Shown here: positions 38,701-48,393 of the stretch, piece after piece
Layout: each line of letters begins with the position of its first letter
Numbering within the stretch: the first letter of the stretch is position 1
Assembly (NCBI RefSeq): GCF_017742245.1
Contig: NZ_JAGHKO010000006.1
Coordinates: forward strand, 62,001-126,000
Reading direction: 5' to 3'
Length of the DNA stretch: 64,000 bases
Source of the DNA: Niastella soli
GTDB taxonomy: Bacteria > Bacteroidota > Bacteroidia > Chitinophagales > Chitinophagaceae
Program-made: the position numbers and the translations under genes
The notes under the pieces: model-generated
The model's database searches: none
What the model was told of the DNA's origin: nothing
What the model saw: the letters and a program-made list of their open reading frames with translations, nothing else

Positions 38701-40073
38701 TAGCTTCGGTTAATAACGAAGGTGATCCAATTCAAGTGGTAATTGGCCGTACCGGTGAGATCCGGAACGTAGATCTGAAAAACGATCGTTTATTGAATGT
38801 GGTAAACGTGCCTTACGGTTCAACCCTCTTTGTAAAAGATGGTCAGAACGTGAAGAAAGGCGATACCCTCTGTACCTGGGATCCATTCAACAACGTAATC
38901 GTTGCCGAGATCGTTGGTCAGGTGAAATTCGATAACGTAATTGAAGGTATTACCTACCGCGAAGAGGCTGACGAACAAACCGGTCACCGCGAGAAAGTGG
39001 TAATTGAAACAAAAGATAAAACCAAGATACCTACCCTGATCGTAGAAGGTAAGGATGTAAAACAATATAACCTGCCTGTAGGCTCACACATTGTGGTTGA
39101 TGAAGCCGAAGATGTAAAAGCCGGTCAGGTGTTGGTGAAAATACCTCGTACGCTGCGGATGCAACGCGACATCACCGGGGGTCTGCCTCGTGTAACTGAG
39201 TTGTTTGAAGCACGTAACCCAGGTAACCCCGCTATCGTTTGTGAGATCGACGGTGTGGTTGCATTTGGCGCCATCAAACGTGGTAACCGCGAGATCATCG
39301 TGGAAGCGAAAGATGGTGTTATCAAGAAATACCTGGTTCCATTAACCCGCCAGATCCTGGTTCAGGACGGTGACTTTAACAAAGCCGGTGCGCCATTGTC
39401 TGACGGACAGGTTTCACCAAGCGATATCCTGTCAATTAAAGGTCCGTTTGCGGTACAGGAATACGTGGTGAATGAAATTCAGGAGGTTTACCGTTTACAA
39501 GGTGTGAAGATCAACGATAAACACATTGAGGTGATCGTTCGCCAGATGATGAAAAAGGTTGAGATCGTGGATCCGGGCGACACCCGCTTCCTCGAAGAAG
39601 ACCTGGTTGACCGTTTTGAATTCAACGAGGAAAACGACTGGATCTTTGATAAGAAAGTTATCTCTGATCCGGGCGAAAGCAGCCGCTTGAAAGCCGGTCA
39701 GATCGTGAGCCTGCGTGAAATTCGCGAAGAAAACTCCCTGCTGCGTCGTACCGACAAAAAGCTGGTTGAATTCCGCGATGCCGAACCAGCCACTTCACAT
39801 CCTGTGCTGTTGGGTATCACCAAAGCCTCACTGGGTACGCAAAGCTGGATCTCAGCTGCATCATTCCAGGAAACAACCAAAGTATTGTCATCGGCTGCCA
39901 TTCAGGGTAAAACCGACGATATGCTTGGCTTGAAAGAGAATGTGATCACCGGTCATCCGATCCCAGCAGGTACTGGTTTGCGTGACTTTGAGAACATGAT
40001 CGTTGGTAGCAAGGAAGAATATGAATTGCTGCAAACAACCCGCGAAGCGATGAGCTTTGACGATGAAGAGTAA
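35781..40073 (+). CDS. rpoC: RNA polymerase beta' subunit
   Basis: 1430 residues. The N-terminal zinc site is [20 protein letters not shown], and the catalytic Mg-binding [12 protein letters not shown] is near residue 471. The second zinc cysteines ([13 protein letters not shown]) lie near 896, followed by the trigger-loop neighbourhood [18 protein letters not shown] near 930. A Bacteroidota-type insertion region and a complete C-terminus (MSFDDEE) are present. It forms the active centre with rpoB and is co-transcribed with it. A good terminator follows. Confidence 0.98.
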   Translation: MAIKKDNRPRATFSKITIGLASPDSILERSYGEVLKPETINYRTYKPERDGLFCERIFGPVKDYECACGKYKRIRYKGIVCDRCGVEVTEKKVRRERMGHIKLVVPVVHIWYFKSLPNKIGYLLGVSSKKLESIVYYERFVVIQPGIREDRNLKSGDLLTEEEYLEILENLPKENQYLPDEDPQKFIAKMGAEAVHDLLQRIELDSLSFDLRNAAATETSQQRKADALKRLSVVEAFREANGRITNRPEWMVMQYIPVIPPELRPLVPLDGGRFASSDLNDLYRRVIIRNNRLKRLLEIKAPEVILRNEKRMLQEAVDSLFDNSRKSNAVKAEGGRALKSLSDVLKGKQGRFRQNLLGKRVDYSGRSVIVVGPELKLHECGLPKDMAAELFKPFIIRKLIERGIVKTVKSARKLVDRKEAVVWDILENILKGHPVMLNRAPTLHRLSIQAFQPKLIEGKAIQLHPLVCSAFNADFDGDQMAVHVPLSNAAVLEAQLLMLSSHNILNPQNGAPMTLPSQDMVLGLYYITKGKKSTETEIIRGEGKAFYSTEEVIIAYNEDRVDLHAHIKVKVDVRNNEGNIVRKLTETTVGRVIFNEFVPKEVGYINALLTKKSLREIIGDIITITNVPKTAKFLDDIKQLGFRTAFRGGLSFSINDLIIPSIKGDVLDQAKGEVDEVWDNYNMGLITNNERYNQIVDIWSRVDTRITETLIRELSTDKQGFNSVYMMLDSGARGSKQQIKQLCGIRGLMAKPRKSGSSGSEIIENPILSNFKGGLNVLDYFISTHGARKGLADTALKTADAGYLTRRLVDVAQDVVITEEDCGTLRGIATSALKDNEEIVEPLYDRIIGRTSLHNVYNPQNDTLIVGAGQEINEEIGKLIEEAGIETVEIRSVLTCESKRGVCVKCYGKNLATGNRAQKGDAVGIIAAQSIGEPGTQLTLRTFHVGGVAGSASVESSLTAKFDGTIQFDGLRTVASVNNEGDPIQVVIGRTGEIRNVDLKNDRLLNVVNVPYGSTLFVKDGQNVKKGDTLCTWDPFNNVIVAEIVGQVKFDNVIEGITYREEADEQTGHREKVVIETKDKTKIPTLIVEGKDVKQYNLPVGSHIVVDEAEDVKAGQVLVKIPRTLRMQRDITGGLPRVTELFEARNPGNPAIVCEIDGVVAFGAIKRGNREIIVEAKDGVIKKYLVPLTRQILVQDGDFNKAGAPLSDGQVSPSDILSIKGPFAVQEYVVNEIQEVYRLQGVKINDKHIEVIVRQMMKKVEIVDPGDTRFLEEDLVDRFEFNEENDWIFDKKVISDPGESSRLKAGQIVSLREIREENSLLRRTDKKLVEFRDAEPATSHPVLLGITKASLGTQSWISAASFQETTKVLSSAAIQGKTDDMLGLKENVITGHPIPAGTGLRDFENMIVGSKEEYELLQTTREAMSFDDEE

Positions 40074-40105
40074 TCGCGATCAATAATTCATTGATTATAA
40101 AAAAC

Positions 40106-40137
40106 AAAGTAGGAAGCTAAACACTTCCTACTTTTTT
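40106..40137 (+). terminator. rpoC terminator
   Basis: AAAGTAGGAAG (40106-40116), 7-nt loop, CTTCCTACTTT (40124-40134), T-run to 40137. Confidence 0.9.
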
Positions 40138-40153
40138 ATTACAGATAAACCCA

Positions 40154-40172
40154 TTGTTAAAAGTTTTAACAA
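40154..40172. promoter_or_regulatory. 19-bp perfect palindrome before the Skp/OmpH-like gene
   Basis: TTGTTAAAA, central G, TTTTAACAA. It is 43 bp upstream of the ATG at 40215 and separate from the rpoC terminator. It could be an operator; no cognate regulator is identified. Confidence 0.5.
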
Positions 40173-40214
40173 TTCTCTTTACAACCAGATTTATATCTTG
40201 CAAAAAAGGCGTAC

Positions 40215-40811
40215 ATGAAAAATATTTCTACTATATTATCTATTATTGCTCTTGCGCTCATAGGTGTTCTTTTTTACTTCCAGTTTGCTAAAGGAGGTCA
40301 ACAGAAAACAGCAGCAGTAAAAAATGATAATAACGATGCTGCCAGCAAATTTTCCGTAGCTTATTTTGATATTGATTCCCTGCAGGAACACTATGAATAT
40401 TTCAAAGATGTTTCAGGCGATATGAAGAAGAAAGAAAGTGCTATGAATGCTGAATTGAACGACTTAACAAATAAGTACCAACGTACAGTTCGCAAATGGC
40501 AGGAGAGGGGTAATAACATTACCCAGGCTGAAATGGAAACCGCCCAGCGGGAAGTTGGCTTGCAACAGCAACAAATTCAACAACGCAAAGGCGAACTGGA
40601 GCAGGAAATGCAAAAGCTGCAGGTTGATCGCATGAGCGAACTGCGCAAACAGGTAGAAGAGTTTTTGAAAGATTACAATAAAGACAAGAAATACGCTTAC
40701 ATACTGTCATACGAGCCTGGCTTTATAATTTACTACAAGGATTCCGCTTATAACATTACTGGTGATTTGATCACTGGATTGAACGCTCAGTATAAGGACA
40801 AGAAGAAATAG
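40215..40811 (+). CDS. OmpH/Skp family periplasmic chaperone-like protein
   Basis: 198 residues. One hydrophobic N-terminal segment (STILSIIALALIGVLFYFQF) acts as signal or anchor. The region from VAYFDIDSLQEHYEYFKD matches the start of the OmpH/Skp domain. A long Gln/Glu-rich coiled coil (residues ~75-150) follows, then a short C-terminal domain (YAYILSYEPGFIIYYKDSAYNIT). Skp proteins hold unfolded outer-membrane proteins in the periplasm. The uncleaved-looking N-terminus suggests a tethered form. It is monocistronic, with its own terminator and a palindrome upstream. Confidence 0.85.
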   Translation: MKNISTILSIIALALIGVLFYFQFAKGGQQKTAAVKNDNNDAASKFSVAYFDIDSLQEHYEYFKDVSGDMKKKESAMNAELNDLTNKYQRTVRKWQERGNNITQAEMETAQREVGLQQQQIQQRKGELEQEMQKLQVDRMSELRKQVEEFLKDYNKDKKYAYILSYEPGFIIYYKDSAYNITGDLITGLNAQYKDKKK

Positions 40812-40890
40812 GCCCCCTATGTCAGGGCTACCGCGACCGATGGCAGAGAAAAGCGGGTTCGTGTATAGTTAGCATTAAAAATTAATATAG

Positions 40891-40931
40891 ACGCTTATTG
40901 TAAAACAGGGTTTTGCAATAAGCGTTTTCTT
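40891..40931 (+). terminator. Terminator after the Skp/OmpH-like gene
   Basis: 16-bp stem with one G-U (40891-40906 with 40910-40925) and an AGG loop, then TTTCTTTT. Confidence 0.85.
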
Positions 40932-41059
40932 TTGCTTATTACTGTGGGTTAATCGTCCCTATTGCCCAAATTGTGGAAATTTGGTATATCTGCTATTCGA
41001 ATTACTTTCCCTATCTTGAGAGGATTAAAACCTGATTTTCTTAACATTATCTACCTCGT

Positions 41060-42514
41060 ATGGCAGAACACGCTTCATCATTTAAACCATCACTTAGTTT
41101 AGTGGACGCTACCATGGTGGTAGCCGGTTCTATGATTGGTTCAGGTATCTTTATCGTTAGCTCGGATATTACCCACAACGTGGGCAGCGCTGGCTGGATA
41201 ATAGCTGTATGGCTGATCACCGGGTTTATGACCATCACCGCAGCAGTAAGCTATGGTGAACTGAGTGGAATGTATCCTAAAGCGGGTGGCCAGTATGTGT
41301 ACCTTAAGGAAGCATTTAATCCATTAGCAGGATTCTTATATGGCTGGAGCTTTTTTGCCGTAATACAAACCGCTACCATTGCCGCAGTAGCCGTTGCCTT
41401 TAGCCGTTATACGGCATATCTTATTCCCTGGTTTAGCGAAAAGCATATTTTATGGGGATTAGAAAAAGGACTGAATGCAAAAGGGGTAATGGAATACAGC
41501 TTTAAGATCAGTTGGGCCCAGGTGCTGGCTATTGCACTCATTCTGTTTCTTACTTACACAAATACCCGCGGTATTAAAGGCGGCAAGATCATACAAACAA
41601 CGTTCACTACCGCTAAGCTATTATCGCTTTTTGGGTTGATCATATTGGGATTTTTTCTGGTAAAGCAAAGTTTTTGGAATGAGAACTGGCAAACCGGTTG
41701 GAATGCCATGCAATGGCAAAAGAATGCACAGGATGTATGGGAACCTTCCAGTTCAATTGGAGGGAGCTTATTGATTGGCGCTATAGCCGCTGCGATGGTT
41801 GGTTCCATCTTTAGCAGCGATTCCTGGAACAATGTGACCTTCATAGCCGGTGAAATAAAGAACCCAAAAAGAAATATCGGGTTGAGTCTGTTCCTGGGAA
41901 CCCTGATTGTTACCATCATTTACGTAACGGCTAATTTGATGTATTTGAATGTATTGCCGTTGACTTCAATCGCTAACCCGGTAGAAGACCGCCTGGCCGT
42001 TGAAGCTGCCAATTCTATCTTCAGCACCAATGGCGCTAATGTAATTGCGGTGATGATCATGATCAGCACTTTTGGTTGCAATAATGGATTGATACTGGCC
42101 GGCGCCCGGGTATATTATACCATGGCCAAAGACGGACTATTCTTTAAGAAAACCGGCACTTTAAATAAAAACGCAGTACCCGAATTTGCTTTGTGGATCC
42201 AGGCTGCCATGGCCGCCCTTTTGTGTTTAAGTGGCAGTTATGGCGATCTGTTGGATATGATTTCCTTTGTAGCGGTACTTTTTTATGCCATCACCATTAT
42301 AGGCATTTTCATTTTGCGCAAAAAGCGTCCGGATGCGGAGCGCCCTTACAAAGCCTTTGGTTACCCTGTCCTGCCCATTATTTATATCATTCTCGCTTTA
42401 ACATTTAGCGTGTTCCTGATCCAAATGAAACCACTTTACGCCGGTATTGGACTGGGAATTGTTTTAACAGGTGTTCCTTTATACTATATTGCAGTGCGAA
42501 ATAAAAAGGCATAG
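41060..42514 (+). CDS. APC family amino acid permease
   Basis: 484 residues with about 12 hydrophobic segments. TM1 carries MVVAGSMIGSGIFIVSSDI, the GSGIF unwound-helix motif of APC amino-acid transporters. TM6 carries AIAAAMVGSIFSSDSWNNVTFIAGEIKNPKRNIG, matching the LAT-like branch in its WNN-GE-K(N)P motif. It transports amino acids or polyamines across the inner membrane, by proton symport or exchange; substrate not resolvable. The stop codon is immediately followed by a period-7 array. Confidence 0.9.
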   Translation: MAEHASSFKPSLSLVDATMVVAGSMIGSGIFIVSSDITHNVGSAGWIIAVWLITGFMTITAAVSYGELSGMYPKAGGQYVYLKEAFNPLAGFLYGWSFFAVIQTATIAAVAVAFSRYTAYLIPWFSEKHILWGLEKGLNAKGVMEYSFKISWAQVLAIALILFLTYTNTRGIKGGKIIQTTFTTAKLLSLFGLIILGFFLVKQSFWNENWQTGWNAMQWQKNAQDVWEPSSSIGGSLLIGAIAAAMVGSIFSSDSWNNVTFIAGEIKNPKRNIGLSLFLGTLIVTIIYVTANLMYLNVLPLTSIANPVEDRLAVEAANSIFSTNGANVIAVMIMISTFGCNNGLILAGARVYYTMAKDGLFFKKTGTLNKNAVPEFALWIQAAMAALLCLSGSYGDLLDMISFVAVLFYAITIIGIFILRKKRPDAERPYKAFGYPVLPIIYIILALTFSVFLIQMKPLYAGIGLGIVLTGVPLYYIAVRNKKA

Positions 42515-42569
42515 TTACAGGTTCCAGGTTACTGGCTTCAGGGACTTGTAACCAGCAACTAGTAACCTG
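42514..42569. repeat. Period-7 tandem array (8 units) after the permease stop
   Basis: GTTACAG, GTTCCAG, GTTACTG, GCTTCAG, GGACTTG, TAACCAG, CAACTAG, TAACCTG. The first base is the last base of the stop codon. The first half is roughly the complement of the second, so 42521-42533 pairs perfectly with 42561-42573. Confidence 0.82.
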
Positions 42570-42584
42570 GAACAATTGAATAAT

Positions 42585-43583
42585 ATGAGTAAAGTAGATT
42601 TCAATAAACTATTTGAAGGTTTTTCTAATATCAAGGCAGGGGTCATAGGGGATGTGATGCTGGATATTTACTGGTGGGGGCATGTAGAAAGGATATCACC
42701 CGAAGCACCAGTGCCCGTTGTTGCGCTGGATAAAAAAGAACATAGAATTGGCGGAGCCGGTAATGTGGCTTTGAATCTGGCAGCCCTGGGCGCCCAGGTA
42801 TCCATTTTATCGGTAATGGGCGATGATGACAACGGCCATATCTTAACCGATCTGTTTAATGAGCACCACATTAATACAAACTGGGTAGCCAAACAGGCAT
42901 CCCGCATTACCACTGCCAAAACCCGCATTATTAGCCGTAACCAGCAAATGATGCGACTGGATGCGGAAATTACCCGGGACCTGAGCATCGATGATGAAAA
43001 TGCCCTTCTGGAAAAAGTACGGCAGTATATTGTCAACGAACGGCCACAGGTGATCATTTTTGAAGATTACAACAAAGGGGTTTTAACCGAACGCATAATA
43101 AAAGAAGTAACGGCCTTGTGCAAACAACATGGCGTTATTACTACTGTAGATCCTAAACGAAAAAACTTCTTCAGCTACCAGGGCGTGGATATCTTTAAAC
43201 CTAATTTAAAAGAGGTAAAAGACGGGTTGAACCTGCTGATAGAAGATGTTAACCTGGTTACCCTGAACGATATCCATCATCAGCTACAAAAGAAATTACA
43301 ACACGCTATTTCATTCATTACACTTTCCGAAAAAGGCGTGTTTTACCAGGAGAACAGCGACTCGAAGATCATTCCTTCCCACTTACGAAATATCGCCGAT
43401 GTGTCTGGTGCAGGAGACACAGTAATAGCCGTGGCCTCCCTGATATATGCCGCTACCAAACGTATTGACCTGATGGCCGAAGTGGCCAATATTGCGGGAG
43501 GATTGGTTTGTGAGGAAGTGGGTACCGCCGCTGTTGATAAGGATAGGTTACTACATGAATGTAAACTGTTGTTGCAAGCATAA
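42585..43583 (+). CDS. rfaE1: PfkB-type heptose-7-phosphate kinase (RfaE1-like)
   Basis: 332 residues from ATG 42585; an in-frame TTG at 42576 lies in the repeat edge. The PfkB fold shows GDVMLDIYWWGHVERISPEAP and IGGAGNVALNLAALGA near the N-terminus, and the catalytic anion-hole motif VSGAGDTVIAVAS near residue 270. The first motifs match HldE/RfaE1 kinases, which phosphorylate D-glycero-D-manno-heptose 7-phosphate for lipopolysaccharide core synthesis. The nucleotidyltransferase half of bifunctional HldE is absent, as in split systems. The FN3K-like gene follows. Confidence 0.87.
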   Translation: MSKVDFNKLFEGFSNIKAGVIGDVMLDIYWWGHVERISPEAPVPVVALDKKEHRIGGAGNVALNLAALGAQVSILSVMGDDDNGHILTDLFNEHHINTNWVAKQASRITTAKTRIISRNQQMMRLDAEITRDLSIDDENALLEKVRQYIVNERPQVIIFEDYNKGVLTERIIKEVTALCKQHGVITTVDPKRKNFFSYQGVDIFKPNLKEVKDGLNLLIEDVNLVTLNDIHHQLQKKLQHAISFITLSEKGVFYQENSDSKIIPSHLRNIADVSGAGDTVIAVASLIYAATKRIDLMAEVANIAGGLVCEEVGTAAVDKDRLLHECKLLLQA

Positions 43584-43667
43584 TACGTTTTCGGCAATCG
43601 TGAATCTCCGTCCGACCGGGTAATCCGGGGGGAGGGCAATCGGCAGTAAGACCCTTGTAACAGTGTT

Positions 43668-44531
43668 ATGATAACTGCAGCTGTACAATCCTTCATACAA
43701 ACATTATTAAATACTACCACCTCCTTACAATTTACTCCGGTAGGAGGTGGTTCTATTAACCACACCTACCGCATTACCGCGGGAAAAGAGACCTTCTTTT
43801 GCAAGATCAACCAGTTGTGTACTATACCAGCGTTGTTTGAAACGGAACGACAGGGGCTGGAGCTGCTGGCGCAGCAACAGGTAATACGAATACCGCAGGT
43901 TATTGCCAGTGGGCAAAGTGCCGATCATCAGGTATTGATACTGGAATGGATTGATCAGGGGCTACAATCCGATGTCTTCTGGACCCACTTTGGAGAGCAA
44001 CTGGCCGCTTTACATCATATACAAGGAAAACAGTTTGGGCTGGCGACTGACAACTATATGGGTGCATTGCACCAAAGCAATCAACCTACTGATAGCTGGA
44101 CCGATTTTTTTATACAACAAAGGATAGCGCCACAGGTAAAACTGGCTATTGACCGTCAATTACTGGAACCGGTACATGTACACCAGTTTGAAAAATTGTA
44201 TCAGCAATTGGGCAATCTTTTTACACCAGAACCGGCGGTGTTGTTACATGGAGATCTTTGGAGTGGTAATTTTCTGTGTGATGCTTCGGAAAACCCGGTG
44301 CTGATAGACCCCGCGGTATATTATGGCCATCGAAGTATTGATATGGCAATGACCTCCCTGTTTGGCGGATTTGACAGCCTTTTTTATGAGAGCTACAACT
44401 ATCATTACCCCTTGCCTGTTAATTACCGGCAGCAATGGGAGGTATGCAATTTATACCCATTGCTGATTCATTTGAATTTATTTGGCAAAAGCTACCTGGC
44501 CGATATTCTGCATACAATCCGGCGGTATTGA
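43668..44531 (+). CDS. Fructosamine kinase family protein
   Basis: 287 residues with the kinase-like fold of FN3K proteins. A glycine-rich loop (VGGGSINHTYRI) is followed by a Lys in TFFCKIN. The catalytic loop is LLHGDLWSGNFL near residue 190 and the metal-binding LIDPAVYYGHRSIDMAM near 210; both are hallmarks. These enzymes phosphorylate fructosamines or ribulosamines on glycated proteins so that the sugar is lost. It is 84 bp after the RfaE1-like gene and probably on the same transcript, which might link it to sugar-phosphate metabolism. Confidence 0.9.
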   Translation: MITAAVQSFIQTLLNTTTSLQFTPVGGGSINHTYRITAGKETFFCKINQLCTIPALFETERQGLELLAQQQVIRIPQVIASGQSADHQVLILEWIDQGLQSDVFWTHFGEQLAALHHIQGKQFGLATDNYMGALHQSNQPTDSWTDFFIQQRIAPQVKLAIDRQLLEPVHVHQFEKLYQQLGNLFTPEPAVLLHGDLWSGNFLCDASENPVLIDPAVYYGHRSIDMAMTSLFGGFDSLFYESYNYHYPLPVNYRQQWEVCNLYPLLIHLNLFGKSYLADILHTIRRY

Positions 44532-44789
44532 TTTACGTTATATTTTGGGAATTAAAAGACGTTCCTCTATGTTAAGGCTTCGGCCTGCCGGCGGAATGTG
44601 GGCAAAGCGGGTGAGAACCCACCTACGCCATTGCCTCGGTGGGCGAAGGGAAATTGTAAGTATTATGCAATAAGGAGGTAATTTGAGTGCAACAGGTAAT
44701 GCGGCTATTGCGTAAATTTGTACAATGAAATGCAGCAGAATGACTTATGAGGCCGTCTTAAACAAAACGATCACCCTTTAACGAATTGA

Positions 44790-45704
44790 ATGCTGGCTGT
44801 TACAATACTGGGAAATAATTCTGCATTACCGGCCTACGACCGGCATCCCACGTCACAGGTTGTGACGCTGGATGATAGTTTGTTCCTGGTAGATTGTGGC
44901 GAGGGTACACAGCAGCAGTTAGTGAAATACCGTATTCGCTGGTCACGTATCAATTATATCTTCATATCGCACCTGCACGGCGATCATTATTTTGGTTTGC
45001 CGGGTCTATTGCACAGCATGGGATTGCTGCATCGTGAAAACGACCTGCATTTGTTTGCCCCGGCTCCCTTAAAACAAATACTGGACCTGCAACTGGAGGC
45101 CGCTTCCAATCAATTGTCGTATCCATTGCATTTTCACCCACTGGAAAAGGAAGGTGTAATTGTACAGAACGATAAATTCAAAGTAACCTGTTTTGCCACC
45201 AAACACCGCATTCCCTGTTGGGGATTCCGGTTTGATCAGGTGCGCGCGCCACGCCGGGTAAACCCTGAAAAGGCAATAGAACATGGGGTACCGGCTGCTT
45301 TTTACGACCGCCTGAAGTGGGGGGAAGATTATACTACCAAGCAGGGGGACGTGATCCAGAACGACTGGGTTACCAATCCGGGCACCAAAGCATTGTCCTA
45401 TGCATACTGTGCCGATACCATTTACGACGAAGAGCTGATCCCACATGTGAAGGAGGTTGATATTTTATACCACGAAACCACCTATCTAAAGGACCTGGAA
45501 CTTAGGGCTGCCATGCGTTTTCATTCCACTACTACACAGGCTGCCTTCATTGCTAAAAGTGCCAACGTAGGCCGGTTGCTCATTGGACATTTTAGTTCTA
45601 AATACGATAAATTGGAACTATTTGAACAGGAGGCAGTTGAGGTATTCCCCAATACCAGTCTGGCATTGGAGGGTGTTACTTTCAGGACCCAGCCTACAAA
45701 ATGA
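44790..45704 (+). CDS. rnz: Ribonuclease Z
   Basis: 304 residues. Metallo-beta-lactamase fold with the zinc motif HLHGDHYFGLPGL near residue 62 (HxHxDH). Further ligands are probable in YHETTY and in FHSTTTQAAFIA / LLIGHFSSKY near the C-terminus. The N-terminus LGNNSALPAYDRHPTSQ is typical. It trims the 3' trailer of pre-tRNAs lacking encoded CCA; the tRNAs in this window, which end at the discriminator without CCA, would be substrates. A short period-7 array and a hairpin follow the stop. Confidence 0.94.
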   Translation: MLAVTILGNNSALPAYDRHPTSQVVTLDDSLFLVDCGEGTQQQLVKYRIRWSRINYIFISHLHGDHYFGLPGLLHSMGLLHRENDLHLFAPAPLKQILDLQLEAASNQLSYPLHFHPLEKEGVIVQNDKFKVTCFATKHRIPCWGFRFDQVRAPRRVNPEKAIEHGVPAAFYDRLKWGEDYTTKQGDVIQNDWVTNPGTKALSYAYCADTIYDEELIPHVKEVDILYHETTYLKDLELRAAMRFHSTTTQAAFIAKSANVGRLLIGHFSSKYDKLELFEQEAVEVFPNTSLALEGVTFRTQPTK

Positions 45705-45718
45705 AAAATGAGAAATGA
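45698..45718. repeat. Period-7 tandem array (3 units) across the rnz stop
   Basis: AAAATGA, AAAATGA, GAAATGA. The TGA of the first unit is the rnz stop codon. The third unit enters the left arm of the following hairpin. Confidence 0.6.
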
Positions 45719-45744
45719 AAAAGTATAAAACCCTTTCATTTCTC
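45710..45744. terminator. Hairpin between converging rnz and dapA
   Basis: GAGAAATGAAA (45710-45720) pairs with TTTCATTTCTC (45734-45744) around a 13-nt loop. AT-rich, so a weak or bidirectional terminator. Confidence 0.55.
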
Positions 45745-45805
45745 ACTAATATTTTAGATCGCAGATTTGTCTTTACTTCTTTATTTCAGATCCCTCTTTT
45801 CGCTC

Positions 45806-46690
45806 TTAATTTGCTTTGAGGAAGGCTTTCACCTGCTCATGCAAACCTTCGCTTAACGACATCATTGGTAAACGCAGATAATTTTCAAGCAGGTTCAGTT
45901 CGGTCATAAATGCTTTTACGCCGGCAGGATTGTTCTCTGCAAACATGAGTTCATACGCCTGGATCAGCACATCATTTAAAGATTTAGCTGCTTTGAAATC
46001 GCCTTTCAAACACTGGCGCACCATATGGGTGAACTGTTTGGGGAAGGCATTGGCGGCTACGCTGATAACTCCATCCATGCCGCAGGCAATTTGAGGTAAT
46101 ACCAGTGCATCGTCGCCACTTACAACCAGGAAGTTTTCGGGGCGGTCACGCAGGATCTGCATGCATTGTCCCATATCGCCACTGGCTTCTTTTATACCAC
46201 CGATATTAGCTACTTCATTAGCCAGACGCAGTGTTGTGGCTGCAGTCATATTACGACCAGTACGGCCTGGTACATTGTACAATAGTATAGGTTTGGGCGA
46301 AGCGGCGGCCAACGCTTTGTAATGCTGGAAAATGCCTTCCTGTGAAGGTTTGTTGTAATAAGGGCTGGCACTTAAAACAGCGGTAGCTTTATCTAAAGGG
46401 AAAGTTTCCAGTTCTTGTATTAACTCAGCAGTATTGTTGCCCCCGATACCAACTACTACCGGAACGCGGTTGTTCACTTTCTCGTAAGTGAAACGAACAA
46501 TGGCGATCTTTTCTTCTTTGCTGAGGGTGGGTGTTTCGCCGGTGGTGCCGAGTGTTACCACGTATTCAGCGCCGCCATTGATAACGAAATCTATGATTTT
46601 GCTTAAAGCATCGAGATCAACATCAGTATTTGACTTGAAGGGGGTGACCAGCGCTACGCCGGTACCATATAATGATTGACGAAGAGACAT
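45806..46690 (-). CDS. dapA: 4-hydroxy-tetrahydrodipicolinate synthase
   Basis: 294 residues, a TIM-barrel NAL-family aldolase that condenses pyruvate with aspartate semialdehyde in lysine and diaminopimelate synthesis. Visible: GTTGETPTLSKEE near residue 50, the catalytic Tyr in LYNVPGRTG near 138, and the Schiff-base Lys in GGIKEASGD near 166. Length and motifs fit true DapA. It is transcribed away from rnz; accA lies 193 bp upstream on the same strand with a repeat element between. Confidence 0.95.
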   Translation of the reverse strand: MSLRQSLYGTGVALVTPFKSNTDVDLDALSKIIDFVINGGAEYVVTLGTTGETPTLSKEEKIAIVRFTYEKVNNRVPVVVGIGGNNTAELIQELETFPLDKATAVLSASPYYNKPSQEGIFQHYKALAAASPKPILLYNVPGRTGRNMTAATTLRLANEVANIGGIKEASGDMGQCMQILRDRPENFLVVSGDDALVLPQIACGMDGVISVAANAFPKQFTHMVRQCLKGDFKAAKSLNDVLIQAYELMFAENNPAGVKAFMTELNLLENYLRLPMMSLSEGLHEQVKAFLKAN

Positions 46691-46788
46691 AAAGTTAAAA
46701 TTGAGCCCGACGACTATCGGGAACGATTAATTTTTGAATGTTGGTTTTTAAGCTGAACAATGATAAGTATGTACAAGAGCCCCTTCAA

Positions 46789-46883
46789 TCCTTCGACTTT
46801 GCTCAGGATGCCCAGGGCCGGGAGCTTTTAACCTTTGATCTCGCTCAGGTCAAATTTTTTAAGTCCAGAGCGGAGTCGAAGGA
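46789..46883. repeat. REP-like inverted-repeat element after accA
   Basis: TCCTTCGACTTTGCTC (46789-46804) and GAGCGGAGTCGAAGGA (46868-46883) form a 16-bp stem with two G-U pairs around ~63 nt. The right arm abuts the accA stop. CTTCGACTCCGCTCAGG-type palindromes are dispersed in many Bacteroidota genomes (recollection, not checked). Confidence 0.55.
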
Positions 46884-47861
46884 CTAGGCCGGTAATTCGT
46901 CCCAGAAGCCCATCTTGTTAAACTTATCGATTCGCTTTCGAACACGCTCTTCAGGGTCCATCTGCTTCAGTTCGTTGATGGTGTTAATGAGGTAAGGTTT
47001 TAATAAGCCGGCGGCTTCATCATAATTCCAGTGTGCACCTCCTACAGGTTCTGGAATGATACCATCAATTAATCCAAATCCATACATATAATCGGCAGTG
47101 AGTTTTAACTGTTCGGCTGCTTTTTCTTTCTGGTCCCAGCTACGCCAAAGAATGGAGCTACAGCTTTCGGGAGAAATTACGGTGTACCAGGTGTTTTCGA
47201 GCATGAACACTTTATCGCCGACGCCAATTCCCATAGCGCCGCCGGAGGCTCCTTCGCCAATGATCACACATACTACTGGTACTTTCAGCCGCATCATTTC
47301 ATATATATTACGGGCAATGGCCTCGCCCTGTCCCCTTTCTTCCGCTTCAAGGCCTGGGTAGGCACCGGGCGTATCGATCAGGGTTATGATTGGTTTGTCG
47401 AATTTCTCAGCCAACTTCATCAGTCGCAGGGCTTTACGATACCCTTCAGGGTTGGCCATACCAAAATTGCGCAATTGACGCGCCTTGGTATTGATACCCT
47501 TTTGCTGACCAATGATCATTACAGTTTGACCGTCGAGGTTGGCAAAACCACCCACCATGGCCTTATCATCTTTAACATTCCGGTCGCCAAACAGTTCCAC
47601 AAAATCGGTGGACAGTTTGGAGATATATTTCATGGTGTACGGACGATCAGGGTGACGGCTCAACTGCACTTTTTGCCAGGGCGTAAGGTTTTGTGTTATA
47701 GCCTTACGGGTTTCCAGCACACGCTCTTCCAGTTTCTTAATGGGGTCAGTAAGATCAAGTTTGCTCTTTTCGGCCTTTTGCTTCAAACCTTCTATATCAT
47801 CAAAAAGATCTTTGATCGGTTTTTCAAAATCCAGGAACTGACGATTTTTATCTTGCGGCAT
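46884..47861 (-). CDS. accA: Acetyl-CoA carboxylase carboxyltransferase subunit alpha
   Basis: 325 residues. It moves the carboxyl group from carboxybiotin to acetyl-CoA in fatty-acid synthesis, together with AccD, which is not in this window. N-terminal coiled region ([23 protein letters not shown]) and crotonase-like core with [34 protein letters not shown] and [17 protein letters not shown], all conserved in AccA. The length is normal. Upstream 532 bp are free of genes. Confidence 0.96.
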   Translation of the reverse strand: MPQDKNRQFLDFEKPIKDLFDDIEGLKQKAEKSKLDLTDPIKKLEERVLETRKAITQNLTPWQKVQLSRHPDRPYTMKYISKLSTDFVELFGDRNVKDDKAMVGGFANLDGQTVMIIGQQKGINTKARQLRNFGMANPEGYRKALRLMKLAEKFDKPIITLIDTPGAYPGLEAEERGQGEAIARNIYEMMRLKVPVVCVIIGEGASGGAMGIGVGDKVFMLENTWYTVISPESCSSILWRSWDQKEKAAEQLKLTADYMYGFGLIDGIIPEPVGGAHWNYDEAAGLLKPYLINTINELKQMDPEERVRKRIDKFNKMGFWDELPA

Positions 47862-48393
47862 AGGCAGTGATAATAAGCTGTAAAATTAAGGGATGAAGGA
47901 TTTTTTATGAAAGTTTTCTATAAATGCCCCATTTCACGTTACTAATTGCAAAATCCGGAGATTTTGACAACCAGTGGCTTGCTACGCTTACGTTTACAGA
48001 ACTCATTGTTAATGAGCACCTATTAACGTATTTCCGGGTAATTTATGATATGCTTTCCGGTTTTTAAAGGTTGCAAATGTAGTGGTAAAACCGGATATTT
48101 TGCCCTGAAGCGTCCTGGTAGGGGAGAACTATGTTTTTTATACCCTTTGAAGATGAAAAATTATAATGTGTTTTATGCAGGGGAAAATACAATGGCCTGA
48201 CATTAACTTTCATGCCTTTTATAAGCTTTAATTGATGGTTGCCATCTCGCTACTTTATAACTATAAGCCGTTAATTTTTGAATACCCGCTCTTACCACAA
48301 CTTAGTATATTTGTCACCGGTATGATTGTCTAAGACATCCCCTCTCACTCTTCTGCCCTGGAATTGTTTCTTTTACACTTAAAACTTTATTGT
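47862..48393. other. Divergent intergenic region, 532 bp
   Basis: AT-rich region between accA and the discoidin/HEXXH gene. A minus-strand TACATTTG (complement of 48074-48081) could be part of an accA promoter but lacks a spaced TTG. The plus-strand promoter candidate is listed separately. No gene. Confidence 0.55.
48278..48313 (+). promoter_or_regulatory. Candidate promoter of the discoidin/HEXXH gene
   Basis: TATATTTG at 48306-48313, an exact -7 element, with TTTTTG ending at 48280, 25 bp upstream, which is wide. Leader about 75 nt. Confidence 0.45.

Noticed and set aside
44668-44710. AAGGAGGT Shine-Dalgarno-like sequence with possible small gene before rnz
   Set aside because: The following frame from TTG ends after 10 codons; no ATG or GTG frame of useful length follows.
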